Shown piece by piece: positions 1-6,762 of a stretch of 32,944 bases of DNA. Below the pieces are notes generated by a model that did not search any database, was not told where the DNA came from, and was given only the letters and a program-made list of their open reading frames with translations. How positions within the stretch are numbered: the stretch's first letter is position 1; each line of letters starts with the position of its first letter. The position numbers and the translations under genes are program-made. This DNA comes from Vulcanimicrobiota bacterium (GTDB taxonomy: Bacteria > Vulcanimicrobiota > Vulcanimicrobiia > Vulcanimicrobiales > Vulcanimicrobiaceae): the NCBI GenBank assembly GCA_003136355.1, contig PLED01000089.1, forward strand, positions 1,010 through 33,953, given 5' to 3'.

Positions 1-1046
1 TCGATGAAGTCGATGACGATGATGCCGCCGATGTCGCGCAGGCGCACTTGGCGCGCGATCTCCGCCGCGGCCTCGATGTTGGTCTTGACGATCGTGTCTT
101 CGAGATTCTTTCCACCTGTGAACTTGCCCGAGTTGACGTCGATTACGGTGAGCGCTTCCGTTGTTTCGATCACGATCGAGCCGCCGGAGGGAAGATTGAT
201 CTTCGGTTTCATCAGGCGCTGGATCTCTTCGTCGATCTTGTAATCGGCAAAGAGTGACGAGCCGCCCGGATAATACGCGACGCGGTCGAGATATTGCGGA
301 CCGAGCAGCTGCAAGAAGCTGCAGACCTTGCGGTACTCTTCTTCGTTATCGATCAGGACTTTGTCGACGTCGGCGCTCACGAAATCGCGAGCGGCCTTGT
401 AGACGAGGTTCATGTCTTTGTGGAGCAATGCCGGAGAGGCCGCGCGTTTGTACATCTCGAGAATGCCGTGCCACATGCGAATGAGCACGCCCAGGTCGGC
501 GATCAATTCGGCTTCGCTCACGCCGGCCGCGGCCGTGCGAACCACGGTTGCCATGCCTTCGGGGCGGATGCGCTTCATGACGGCTTTGAGGCGGTTGCGT
601 TCTTCGGCGGTATCGATCTTGCGCGAGACGCCGCTGTACTTGCCGGTCGGCATCAGAATCAGATAGCGTCCGGGCAGCGAGATGTTGGTGCTGATGCGCG
701 CGCCTTTGAGGCCGCGCGGTTCTTTGACGATTTGGACGAGCACGTCGTCGCCGCGGTTAACTTTTTCGCTGATCGTCCAGCCGCTGCGGCCTTGCGTGAT
801 TTCGACGTCGCCGATGTTCAGCGGCGTCTTGTTGATGTCGTCGACGTACAGAAACGCGTTGCGTCCCAGTCCGATGTCGACAAAACTCGCGCCCATTCCG
901 GGCAGAACGTTTTGGACTTTTCCTTTGAAGATCGAGCCGATGACTTTTTCTTCACGCTCGATGTAGAGTTCGGCGAGGACCTTGTCCTCGAGGATTGCGA
1001 CCCGGTTTTCCCAGGGATCGCTCGATATGAGGATCTCGGTTGACAA
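1..1046 (-). CDS. rng: Ribonuclease E/G family protein, 5' part (runs off window start)
   Basis: Endoribonuclease for rRNA maturation and mRNA turnover. About 348 N-terminal residues are visible; the C-terminal end lies outside the window. The start is a TTG (complement 1044-1046) preceded by GGAGGAG five bases upstream, which decides it over internal codons. An S1 RNA-binding domain lies near residues 35-120 (GSIFKGKVQNVLPGMGASF). The RNase E/G catalytic core follows, with both metal-binding aspartates visible: one in TVIDVNSGKF and one in IVIDFID at the very edge of the window. The zinc-link CxxC is not visible because of the truncation. RNase E and RNase G cannot be told apart without the C-terminus; no N-terminal extension is present, which leans to RNase G. 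It is preceded by a 331-base leader region with a strong hairpin. Confidence 0.95.
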   Translation of the reverse strand, partial: MSTEILISSDPWENRVAILEDKVLAELYIEREEKVIGSIFKGKVQNVLPGMGASFVDIGLGRNAFLYVDDINKTPLNIGDVEITQGRSGWTISEKVNRGDDVLVQIVKEPRGLKGARISTNISLPGRYLILMPTGKYSGVSRKIDTAEERNRLKAVMKRIRPEGMATVVRTAAAGVSEAELIADLGVLIRMWHGILEMYKRAASPALLHKDMNLVYKAARDFVSADVDKVLIDNEEEYRKVCSFLQLLGPQYLDRVAYYPGGSSLFADYKIDEEIQRLMKPKINLPSGGSIVIETTEALTVIDVNSGKFTGGKNLEDTIVKTNIEAAAEIARQVRLRDIGGIIVIDFI

Positions 1047-1130
1047 ATTTACTCCTCCGCGAGGACGACCAGCATCCGGCTTTTCAGCTCCTGCGATCGC
1101 CTGCTAGCGGTTCTAAAAATTCTGAACGTT

Positions 1131-1168
1131 ACCGGCGCAGCCCATAGCTTAGAGGGCAGGCTGCCGGT
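1131..1168 (-). promoter_or_regulatory. Hairpin in the RNase E/G leader
   Basis: On the minus strand ACCG-GCAGCC pairs with GGCTGC-(GC bulge)-CGGT around a 16-base loop, giving a 10-bp stem with a two-base bulge. It lies about 85 bases upstream of the RNase start codon in a region with no gene. E. coli RNase E feeds back on its own 5' UTR structure, so a regulatory leader is a reasonable inference. The rest of 1047-1377 holds a dispersed repeat and a small hairpin near the rodA end; I see no gene or convincing sigma-70 promoter there. Confidence 0.4.
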
Positions 1169-1309
1169 TTGGCCCCCCGTTCCCGCCACCCGGGGACCGG
1201 ACCTTTAATACGCGGGCGGCGCCTCCCACCGCTGGGCCATCTCCAATACATCAAACCATGACTTCGAATCGCGGATATTGGTTGCGCTCATACCGTGTGT
1301 TGTTCCCTC

Positions 1310-1333
1310 ATGTCATCCTGAGCTTGTCGAAGG
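1310..1333 (+). repeat. Dispersed intergenic repeat, copy A
   Basis: The 24-base unit reads ATGTCATCCTGAG, then three variable bases, then GTCGAAGG. A second copy lies on the opposite strand at 6655-6678. Both copies are strictly intergenic. Very similar TCATCCTGAG...TCGAAGG units recur between genes in many environmental bacterial genomes; their function is not established. Confidence 0.6.
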
Positions 1334-1343
1334 ACCCCGAGTA

Positions 1344-1361
1344 GTGCGCCCGCAGGCGCAC
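1344..1361. other. Small hairpin downstream of rodA
   Basis: GTGCGCC, loop CGCA, GGCGCAC: a perfect 7-bp stem starting 17 bases past the rodA stop codon. No T-run follows on either strand, so a classical intrinsic terminator is not supported. It sits directly beside repeat copy A and may be part of that element. Confidence 0.35.
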
Positions 1362-1377
1362 ATATCGAGGGGCGTGC

Positions 1378-2505
1378 CTAAGCGTTCCCCAAAACGCCGC
1401 GATCTTTTTGGGCGTAGATATTGAGCAAGACGCCGATAGCCGCGAAATCCGTCAGTACCGCGGATCCGCCATAGGACAAGAACGGCAGCGGTATGCCCGT
1501 GATCGGCATGATGCCGATCGTCATGCCGATATTGACGACGATGTGAAATGCGAACATCGCGACGATGCCGCTGGCGAGCAAGAAGCCGAAACGGTCGCGC
1601 GCGCTGATCATCGCGATCACGCCGCCGAACAACAGCACGCCGTAGCACGCGAGGAGCATAACGGTGCCGACGAATCCGAGCTCTTCGCCGACAACGGTAA
1701 AGATGAAATCGGTCGAGTGTTCCGGCACGAAATTCAGCTGCGTCTGCGTACCGTGATGCAAGCCGCGGCCGAACCAGCCGCCGCTGCCCACCGCAATCTT
1801 CGATTGATTCAAATTGTACCCGGCGCCCTGTGGGTCGGCCTTGGGATTGAGGAAGATCAGCAGCCGGGCTTTCTGGAAAGGCTTTAAGATATATTTCGTT
1901 TCGATGGCCAGCGCCATCGCTGCCGCTCCCGCTAGTGCGTATGCGGCGAAGTGCTGCCACTTCGGCAAGCCGAAGAAGAGTTGCGCGCTCATGATCGCCA
2001 TGAAGACGAGCGCCGTTCCGAGGTCGGGCTGTTTTGCGACGAGCAGTGCGGGAATGGCGACCATCAGCAGCGGCTTCCATAACTCGGTCAGCTTCGTGTA
2101 CTCACCTTTGCAGAGCACCCACGCAAGCGAGATCGCGAGAATGAGCTTTGCTGGTTCGGATGGCTGGAACGTACCGAGCGGGCCGAGGCTAATCCAGCGT
2201 TGCGCGCCGTGCGACGAGTGTCCGCCGCGCAAAATGAATGCCAGCAGCAGCAACGTAACGACATACAAACCCGGCGCCCACTTCGAAAAATCGCGATAAT
2301 CGATGCGCGAGAAACCGAGCATGACGCCGATGCCGAGGATCGCGTAGAGTATCTGCTTGCGATACTCGCCGGGATCGGTGTGTAAACCCGCGGACTGAAT
2401 GATCACGATGCCGAACGACGTGACGAGAATCGCGGCCACGACCAAATACCAATTGACCCGCCCAGCATACCGGCGCGCGTGCGCGCCGAAAGTCATTGTT
2501 GCCAT
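1378..2505 (-). CDS. rodA: Rod-shape peptidoglycan glycosyltransferase RodA (SEDS)
   Basis: Inner-membrane SEDS protein that polymerises lipid II into glycan strands for lateral wall growth, normally working with a class B PBP. The 375 residues form about ten hydrophobic segments. The family signature is present: the catalytic aspartate lies in EHSTDFIF (about residue 266) followed by EELGFVG, and the C-terminal PFLSYGGSA block is intact. RodA rather than FtsW is suggested by its length, by ISLGPLGTFQPSEPAK, and by the rod-shape and Min context. ATG starts exist at 2505 and 2496; the first is five bases from the stop of the upstream glyoxalase-fold gene. No PBP2 or mreBCD gene is in view; they may lie outside the window. 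Confidence 0.93.
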   Translation of the reverse strand: MATMTFGAHARRYAGRVNWYLVVAAILVTSFGIVIIQSAGLHTDPGEYRKQILYAILGIGVMLGFSRIDYRDFSKWAPGLYVVTLLLLAFILRGGHSSHGAQRWISLGPLGTFQPSEPAKLILAISLAWVLCKGEYTKLTELWKPLLMVAIPALLVAKQPDLGTALVFMAIMSAQLFFGLPKWQHFAAYALAGAAAMALAIETKYILKPFQKARLLIFLNPKADPQGAGYNLNQSKIAVGSGGWFGRGLHHGTQTQLNFVPEHSTDFIFTVVGEELGFVGTVMLLACYGVLLFGGVIAMISARDRFGFLLASGIVAMFAFHIVVNIGMTIGIMPITGIPLPFLSYGGSAVLTDFAAIGVLLNIYAQKDRGVLGNA

Positions 2506-2510
2506 CGCCG

Positions 2511-2849
2511 CTAGTCGATCCGCTCGCTGAAGTTGATGTGGTTGTCGAACGGATCGATGACGACAAGGTCGCGCCTGCCCCAGTCCTGCACCTGAATGCC
2601 GGGATTCATGTAGCGGTAGTTCTTGGCTTTCAACTCCGCAAGCAAAGCGTCCAGCCCATCCGTCTCGATGAGGACATGAGTTCCGGGAGTTCCGTCGCCG
2701 TGATGCTCGCTCAAAAATAAAGTAACATCGCCGCGCGATATTCCCATGAACAGCGGCGCGTTCTCATTGAAGCGATGCTCGAATTCCACCTTAAACCCGA
2801 GGTAGTCAAGATAGAACTCGCGCGCCTTGGCGACATCGAACATCCGCAA
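2511..2849 (-). CDS. Glyoxalase/bleomycin-resistance (VOC) superfamily protein
   Basis: A small one-domain vicinal-oxygen-chelate protein of 112 residues from the first standard start (TTG at 2849). The sequence carries two beta-alpha-beta modules, FDVAKAREFYLDYLGFKVEF and the C-terminal DPFDNHINF. This subgroup is often annotated as bleomycin-resistance-like, but the substrate cannot be read from sequence. The start is doubtful. Family-conserved residues AIPIL are encoded in frame just upstream (2850-2861), and an AGGAGG motif lies at 2892-2897, yet no ATG, GTG or TTG occurs there; only ATC, ATT or CTA could initiate. It sits in the same orientation as rodA, five bases before it. Confidence 0.85.
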   Translation of the reverse strand: MRMFDVAKAREFYLDYLGFKVEFEHRFNENAPLFMGISRGDVTLFLSEHHGDGTPGTHVLIETDGLDALLAELKAKNYRYMNPGIQVQDWGRRDLVVIDPFDNHINFSERID

Positions 2850-2912
2850 GATTGGAATCGCACGTTTTAGGGCTGGCTGGATTTCGATGCTCCTCCTGGA
2901 CCTGGGCTCACT

Positions 2913-3146
2913 CTAGTTTCTCGACACGGTCGTTTCCGCATCTTCGCCAAGTTCGCCAGATGCGAAGGGATATAATTCTGGCTCATCGCCTCCGACGTTC
3001 ATGCGAAAGATCGAGTCATATTCGGCGTGAAAGTCTGACGCCCGGGCTGCCTCCTTCGCGTTGCTGTCGCGCGCAGCCGGTGTATCGAAAGGCCCGATTG
3101 CTTCAGCATCCACCCCCGATGTGATCAGCAAAACATAGTATTTCAT
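2913..3146 (-). CDS. Small hypothetical protein (77 aa)
   Basis: I do not recognise a named family. The product begins MKYYVLLITSG and continues with a short hydrophilic acidic chain ending ETTVSRN. The start at 3146 is chosen because AGGAGG (complement 3155-3160) sits eight bases upstream; longer in-frame starts lack a ribosome site. The hydrophobic first residues look like a beta strand, not a signal peptide, so it is probably cytoplasmic. It is divergent from the nuclease-fold gene, with an inverted repeat in the shared upstream region. Confidence 0.65.
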   Translation of the reverse strand: MKYYVLLITSGVDAEAIGPFDTPAARDSNAKEAARASDFHAEYDSIFRMNVGGDEPELYPFASGELGEDAETTVSRN

Positions 3147-3173
3147 CAGCCATGCCTCCTGGATAGTTTTTGG

Positions 3174-3188
3174 GGGATCCAGGATCCC
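3174..3188. promoter_or_regulatory. Inverted repeat between divergent genes
   Basis: GGGATCC-A-GGATCCC is a perfect 7-bp inverted repeat with a one-base centre. It lies in the 83-base gap between the small hypothetical gene and the nuclease-fold gene. Its position fits an operator shared by two divergent promoters, but I see no clear -35/-10 pair to anchor it. Confidence 0.3.
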
Positions 3189-3229
3189 ACGACGAGCGCC
3201 CTGCAACCTCCCGGCTGCGGAGGTTTCCG

Positions 3230-3700
3230 ATGGAAAATGTCAGCGAGAACCTAAAGAGCGACGTCGAGGCGAAGCATGCCTTCCAAGAGGTACTGCAGCG
3301 CGAGGGTTATTCCGCCGTGCAGATTAGCGCCTCTCCAACCGACATCGCCGCCAAGAAAGACGGTGTACGCTGGCTTTTTGAGGTCAAGTTCACGCGGGCG
3401 GAGACTCATTGCTTCGGCGCAGCAACACTAACGGAATGGGCGGCCGCTGCGGAGGACGCGGAGCACTTCCGGTTTGTGATCGCCTATAAGAAAGCCGACG
3501 GTTGGCGTTTCGACCGCTACAGCCCAGACGAATTCATGGCTTTTAGTTCGGTTCCACCATTTAAGATTTATTTCAACGTACCCATCGGAAAGAAGCCGGC
3601 CGCAATCCGAACGCGTCTTTCGAAACGCATATACCTAACAAAGTCGCGCCTGAAGCTCTTGAGCCGGCAGTTCGAGGAACTGCGCGCGCTGGAGAATTAA
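3230..3700 (+). CDS. Putative PD-(D/E)XK-fold nuclease-like protein (156 aa)
   Basis: Hypothetical protein with a possible restriction-endonuclease-like fold. The hint is S-P-T-D-I at about residues 36-40 followed after a short strand by FEVKF, which together match the spacing of a PD-(D/E)XK active site (Asp, Glu, Lys). The rest is a mixed alpha/beta domain with a basic C-terminus. The start at 3230 is set by GGAGG at 3219-3223, six bases upstream. It is alone on the plus strand, and its stop overlaps the minE stop by four bases (a shared TTAA). No methyltransferase or partner is next to it, so a restriction-modification role is not supported. The region 2850-3700 looks less GC-rich than its neighbours, which may mean later arrival. 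Confidence 0.6.
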   Translation: MENVSENLKSDVEAKHAFQEVLQREGYSAVQISASPTDIAAKKDGVRWLFEVKFTRAETHCFGAATLTEWAAAAEDAEHFRFVIAYKKADGWRFDRYSPDEFMAFSSVPPFKIYFNVPIGKKPAAIRTRLSKRIYLTKSRLKLLSRQFEELRALEN

Positions 3701-4089
3701 GTCGCCGGTGCCGGAGCTCCGTTGCTGGCGGCGCCGGATTGCGGCAGCCCGGGCTGCGCTGGTTGCAGCGAGCGCCGCTTGCGCCGGCGGCGGCGCGGCG
3801 GTCCGGCCGGGGGCGACGGCGTCCGGTTCACGGAGATGATCGGTACGTTGGCGAGCATCGCGAAGACGCTGTCTTGGTGTTCGAAGCGCACGTCGATCTT
3901 GTCGCGATCCACCTCAACGTAGCGCGAGACCACTTCGACCAAGTCGCGCTTCATCGCTTCGACCATGTCGGGCGCGAGCGAGAGATGATCGGACATCAGC
4001 ACCAGCCGCAGCCGTTCTTTTGCCGTCTCTCCGGATTTTTCGCGGCCAAATAACTTGCTCAGATTGTTGAAGACATCGTTGAAGGTCAT
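3697..4089 (-). CDS. minE: Cell division topological specificity factor MinE, with long basic C-terminal tail
   Basis: MinE stimulates MinD ATPase and drives its oscillation or gradient, restricting MinC inhibition to the poles. The N-terminal helix (MTFNDVFNNLSKLFG), the contact segment AKERLRLVLMSDH, and the dimerisation strands IDVRFEHQDSVFAMLANVPI are all recognisable. At 130 residues it is about 40 longer than usual. The extra C-terminus after residue 85 is Pro/Ala rich with an eight-residue basic run (RRRRRKRR). The ATG overlaps the minD stop in an ATGA arrangement, so translation is coupled. The tail is not a frameshift artefact that I can see: codon usage is similar up to the TAA. Confidence 0.93.
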   Translation of the reverse strand: MTFNDVFNNLSKLFGREKSGETAKERLRLVLMSDHLSLAPDMVEAMKRDLVEVVSRYVEVDRDKIDVRFEHQDSVFAMLANVPIISVNRTPSPPAGPPRRRRRKRRSLQPAQPGLPQSGAASNGAPAPAT

Positions 4090-4961
4090 TTGCGGCCTCC
4101 CAGCAGCGATCCGAGTTTGTCCATGAACGTTTCTTTGTACTCGACCATCGGGGCGGGAACGTCTTCGCCCGCAATGCGCGCCGCGATCGTGTGATAGGCT
4201 TTCGCGGTTGCCGAATCGGTGCGCAGCGCGAGCGGTTCGCCTTTGTTGGTCGAAACGATGACATCGGGTTCGTCGGCGATCACGCCCAGCAGCGGCAAGC
4301 GCAGAATCGAGTTGACGTCTTCAACTGAGAGCATCTTGCCTTTGTGCACCAGATGCGGACGCACGCGATTGATGATCAGCTGCGGTGAGAATGCGTTGCC
4401 GAGCAGTCCGACGACCCGGTCGACATCGCGCACCGCCGAAACTTCCGGCGTGCAGACAACGATCGCTTCCTGGGCTCCGACCACTGCGTTCGTGAATCCC
4501 ATCTCGATACCGGCCGGGCAGTCGATCAGCACGTAATCGAACTGCTCGCGCAGTTCTTCGATCAGATCGCGCATGGACTCGGTATCGACCTCGTCCTTTT
4601 CGCGCGATTGCGCGGCGGCCAGCAAGAAAAGATTCGGGAAATTTTTGTCGCGCACGAGCGCTTCGTCGAGTTCGACTTTTTCTTCGAGCACGTCGAGCAC
4701 GTGATGGCGCACGCGGCTTTCCAAGCCCATCAGGATATCCAAGTTGCGCAAGCCGACGTCGGCGTCAACGAGTGCGACCTTCGCACCGCGCTTTGCAAGA
4801 GCGACGCCGAGATTTGCCGTCGTCGTGGTTTTGCCCACGCCGCCTTTCCCGGACGTTATGACGATTGCGCGTCCTAGAGTCACGGGCGCTCCCGACGTTT
4901 GCGCTGCGTTGGCTTGCGCGTCATCGTGCGCGACATCGAAAGGTTGCCGGAGAGGAAGCAT
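4086..4961 (-). CDS. minD: Septum-site determining ATPase MinD (copy 1, minE-proximal)
   Basis: Membrane-associated deviant Walker ATPase that recruits MinC and is released by MinE. The P-loop SGKGGVGKTT (about residues 37-46) has the signature lysine, followed by VDADVGLRNLD and the Walker B-like YVLIDCPAG. The last 17 residues form an amphipathic helix typical of the MinD membrane-targeting sequence (ETFMDKLGSLLG). An unusual 30-residue hydrophilic N-terminal extension precedes the first strand; an internal GTG near residue 27 would remove it. It starts one base after the stop of the second minD and overlaps minE by four bases. Confidence 0.93.
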   Translation of the reverse strand: MLPLRQPFDVAHDDAQANAAQTSGAPVTLGRAIVITSGKGGVGKTTTTANLGVALAKRGAKVALVDADVGLRNLDILMGLESRVRHHVLDVLEEKVELDEALVRDKNFPNLFLLAAAQSREKDEVDTESMRDLIEELREQFDYVLIDCPAGIEMGFTNAVVGAQEAIVVCTPEVSAVRDVDRVVGLLGNAFSPQLIINRVRPHLVHKGKMLSVEDVNSILRLPLLGVIADEPDVIVSTNKGEPLALRTDSATAKAYHTIAARIAGEDVPAPMVEYKETFMDKLGSLLGGRK

Positions 4962-4962
4962 G

Positions 4963-5754
4963 TCAGCCTGCTTTCAGCGCGCCGATAAGCCGGCCGAAAA
5001 AGCCGGGCGCGTCGAGGTTGGTAAAGGGAATGAGGTCGCCTTCGAGGCGCCGTACGATTTTTTCGTAGATACCGCGCAAGCGATAGCCTTCGCCGAGTAC
5101 GAGCGGTTCGCCGCGGTTGGTCGTGTCGATGATCTCTTCATCGTCGGGTATGATACCGAGCAGCTCGATCGAGAGAATTTCGCAGACGTCGTCGATCGAC
5201 AGCATGTCGCCGCTGCGCACCATGTCGGGCCGGATGCGATTGATGATCAGGCGCATCGGAATCGAGCGTTCCGCCAGTTTGCCGATCACGCGATCGGCGT
5301 CGCGAATCGCGCTCACTTCGGGCGTTGTCACGACGATGGCTTCGTCGGCGCCGGCGATGGCGTTCCGGAAACCACCTTCGATGCCGGCCGGGCAATCGAT
5401 CAGCACGTAGTCGGCCATGCCGGCGAGCTCGTCGATCAGGCGCGCCATTTGGGCTTCGGTGATCGCATCTTTGTTGCGCGTTTGCGCGGCCGGCAAGATC
5501 GCCAGCGATTCGAAGCGCTTATCTTTGATCAGCGCTTGCCGGACTTGGCAGCGCCCCTCGATGACCTCGACCAAGTCGAAAACGATCCGTTTTTCCAAGC
5601 CGAGCACCAAGTCCAGGTTGCGCAGCCCGATGTCGGTATCGACCAGAATCACGCGGTGGCCGCGTTTCGCGAGCGCCGCGCCGATATTGACCGTGGCGGT
5701 GGTTTTGCCGACGCCGCCCTTGCCGGACGTCAGCACGATCTTGCGAGCCTTCAC
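4963..5754 (-). CDS. minD: MinD paralog (copy 2, minC-proximal)
   Basis: A second full-length MinD of 263 residues. P-loop SGKGGVGKTT near residue 10, VDTDIGLRNLD, YVLIDCPAG and the TPEVSAIRDADRV segment are all intact, so it should bind and hydrolyse ATP. The C-terminus (FFGRLIGALKAG) again resembles a membrane-binding amphipathic helix. It starts at a GTG whose last two bases form the minC stop (GTGA overlap). It is clearly diverged from its neighbour and not a recent duplication: many positions differ, including the segment before the C-terminus. Which copy partners MinC or MinE cannot be decided from sequence. A MinD-like ParA with another cargo is the alternative. Confidence 0.92.
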   Translation of the reverse strand: MKARKIVLTSGKGGVGKTTATVNIGAALAKRGHRVILVDTDIGLRNLDLVLGLEKRIVFDLVEVIEGRCQVRQALIKDKRFESLAILPAAQTRNKDAITEAQMARLIDELAGMADYVLIDCPAGIEGGFRNAIAGADEAIVVTTPEVSAIRDADRVIGKLAERSIPMRLIINRIRPDMVRSGDMLSIDDVCEILSIELLGIIPDDEEIIDTTNRGEPLVLGEGYRLRGIYEKIVRRLEGDLIPFTNLDAPGFFGRLIGALKAG

Positions 5755-6560
5755 TCCACCTTCTCCTTGGTTTCCTTAGCAAAACGCTCCGCCGAAACCA
5801 GCGGAACGATCGTTATGCGTTCATTCTGCACACAGGCCGCTTCGGGCTCTTTGCGAGCTCCTCGCGCGCCGGCTTCTGCCGCGATCAACGTAGCGATGCG
5901 CAGCTGCGTCGGCGACAGATCGACCGCATAGACGCGCGCACCGGCATCGCCTTGCGCTCCGGCATGCGCTACGCCGCGCAGCGATCCAAAAACCGCGATG
6001 TCGCCGCCGGCGATCAGCTCCGCGCCTGGATTGACGTCGCCGATAACGACGATGTTGCCGACGTTGTGCAAAGCCTGCCCGCCACGGAGAGTGCCCACGT
6101 GATAGAGCGTTGCGGGCGCGACCGGCGCGATCTCGACGTATTGCGGTTCCGGGTCGGGCGCGGGCGCCAGACGCCGAACGCTGCTTTCCCCGCGGCTCCG
6201 GCGCACGGCGATGTCCTTACGCGCGCCCTCAAAGTCCGGGACCAGCGACCGCGCGGCGTCCGAAAGCTTCGCCTCTCGTTTGGGCCGCAGCGCCCGGCGC
6301 CGTGCCAGCTCTTCACCGTCGTCGGGTTGGGCCGCAGTGACGCCTTCGAGCGTGATTCCGTGTTCGCTCAGAAGGGTCCGCAGCCGCGCGAGCTGATCGT
6401 CGGAGAGATTTTCGCGCCCGACGGCAGCCGTGGCTTGCGTCCCGGAATAAAATCCCGGGCGCTCGCTGAGCTTGCCCTCCAACTCGGCAAGAGCTTCGTC
6501 AAAATCGCGCTCTCCTAAGGCAATTTCAAGGCCGAGGCCCCTGCCGCGCAACACCGCCAT
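5751..6560 (-). CDS. minC: Septum-site determining protein MinC
   Basis: FtsZ-assembly inhibitor placed by MinD. The C-terminal beta-helix domain is clear: RGGQALHNVGNIVVIGDVNPG, then GGDIAVFGSLRGVAHAG and the closing YAVDLSPTQLRIA. The N-terminal FtsZ-binding domain is weaker but fits (VLRGRGLGLEIAL, FDEALAELEGKL). Between them lies an Arg/Pro-rich linker of roughly 70 residues, and a C-terminal tail of about 40 residues follows the domain. I chose the ATG at 6560 because it starts at the first domain strand; GTG at 6617 and TTG at 6584 are in-frame alternatives, and none has a strong ribosome site. First gene of the minC-D-D-E operon. Confidence 0.88.
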   Translation of the reverse strand: MAVLRGRGLGLEIALGERDFDEALAELEGKLSERPGFYSGTQATAAVGRENLSDDQLARLRTLLSEHGITLEGVTAAQPDDGEELARRRALRPKREAKLSDAARSLVPDFEGARKDIAVRRSRGESSVRRLAPAPDPEPQYVEIAPVAPATLYHVGTLRGGQALHNVGNIVVIGDVNPGAELIAGGDIAVFGSLRGVAHAGAQGDAGARVYAVDLSPTQLRIATLIAAEAGARGARKEPEAACVQNERITIVPLVSAERFAKETKEKVE

Positions 6561-6602
6561 CAGGCAGGCCGTTCGAACGCGCAAGCGGCCGCCCTGCGGC
6601 CT

Positions 6603-6650
6603 CCACAGAAGCCCCACAATAAGTTCCGCTTATACACAGCTCCTCCACAG
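6603..6650. promoter_or_regulatory. Phased CCACA boxes, one matching a DnaA box, upstream of minC
   Basis: Four (C/A)CACA units on the plus strand start at 6603, 6614, 6634 and 6645, with spacings of 11, 20 and 11 bases, so they lie on one face of the helix. The third belongs to TTATACACA (6630-6638), which fits the DnaA-box consensus TTATNCACA. The cluster overlaps the region where minC transcription and translation should begin, including TATAAG on the minus strand. Binding by DnaA is an inference. Confidence 0.35.
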
Positions 6651-6654
6651 CCGC

Positions 6655-6678
6655 CCTTCGACTTACTCAGGATGACAT
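6655..6678 (-). repeat. Dispersed intergenic repeat, copy B
   Basis: On the minus strand it reads ATGTCATCCTGAG, three bases (TAA), GTCGAAGG, matching copy A at 1310-1333 except at the variable centre. It lies in the divergent gap between minC and the M48 protease gene. Confidence 0.6.
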
Positions 6679-6762
6679 AGGTGTAACAAAGGAACCTGCA
6701 CCTGCGTTCTGGGAGTGCGCAGTATCTGAACTCGGGCCTGCTTCGGCGGGTTATAGGTAATA

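Noticed and set aside
294-1043. Long plus-strand frame antisense to the RNase gene
   Set aside because: His/Asp/Val-rich shadow of a GC-rich gene; no ribosome site or family features.
1131-1220. Leader of the RNase gene as a c-di-AMP or c-di-GMP riboswitch (GGGGGGCCAAACC resembles conserved pieces)
   Set aside because: Only one short segment matches; the other conserved blocks of either class are absent.
4744-5931. Long plus-strand frame across both minD genes
   Set aside because: Antisense shadow; the minus strand encodes two clear MinD proteins.
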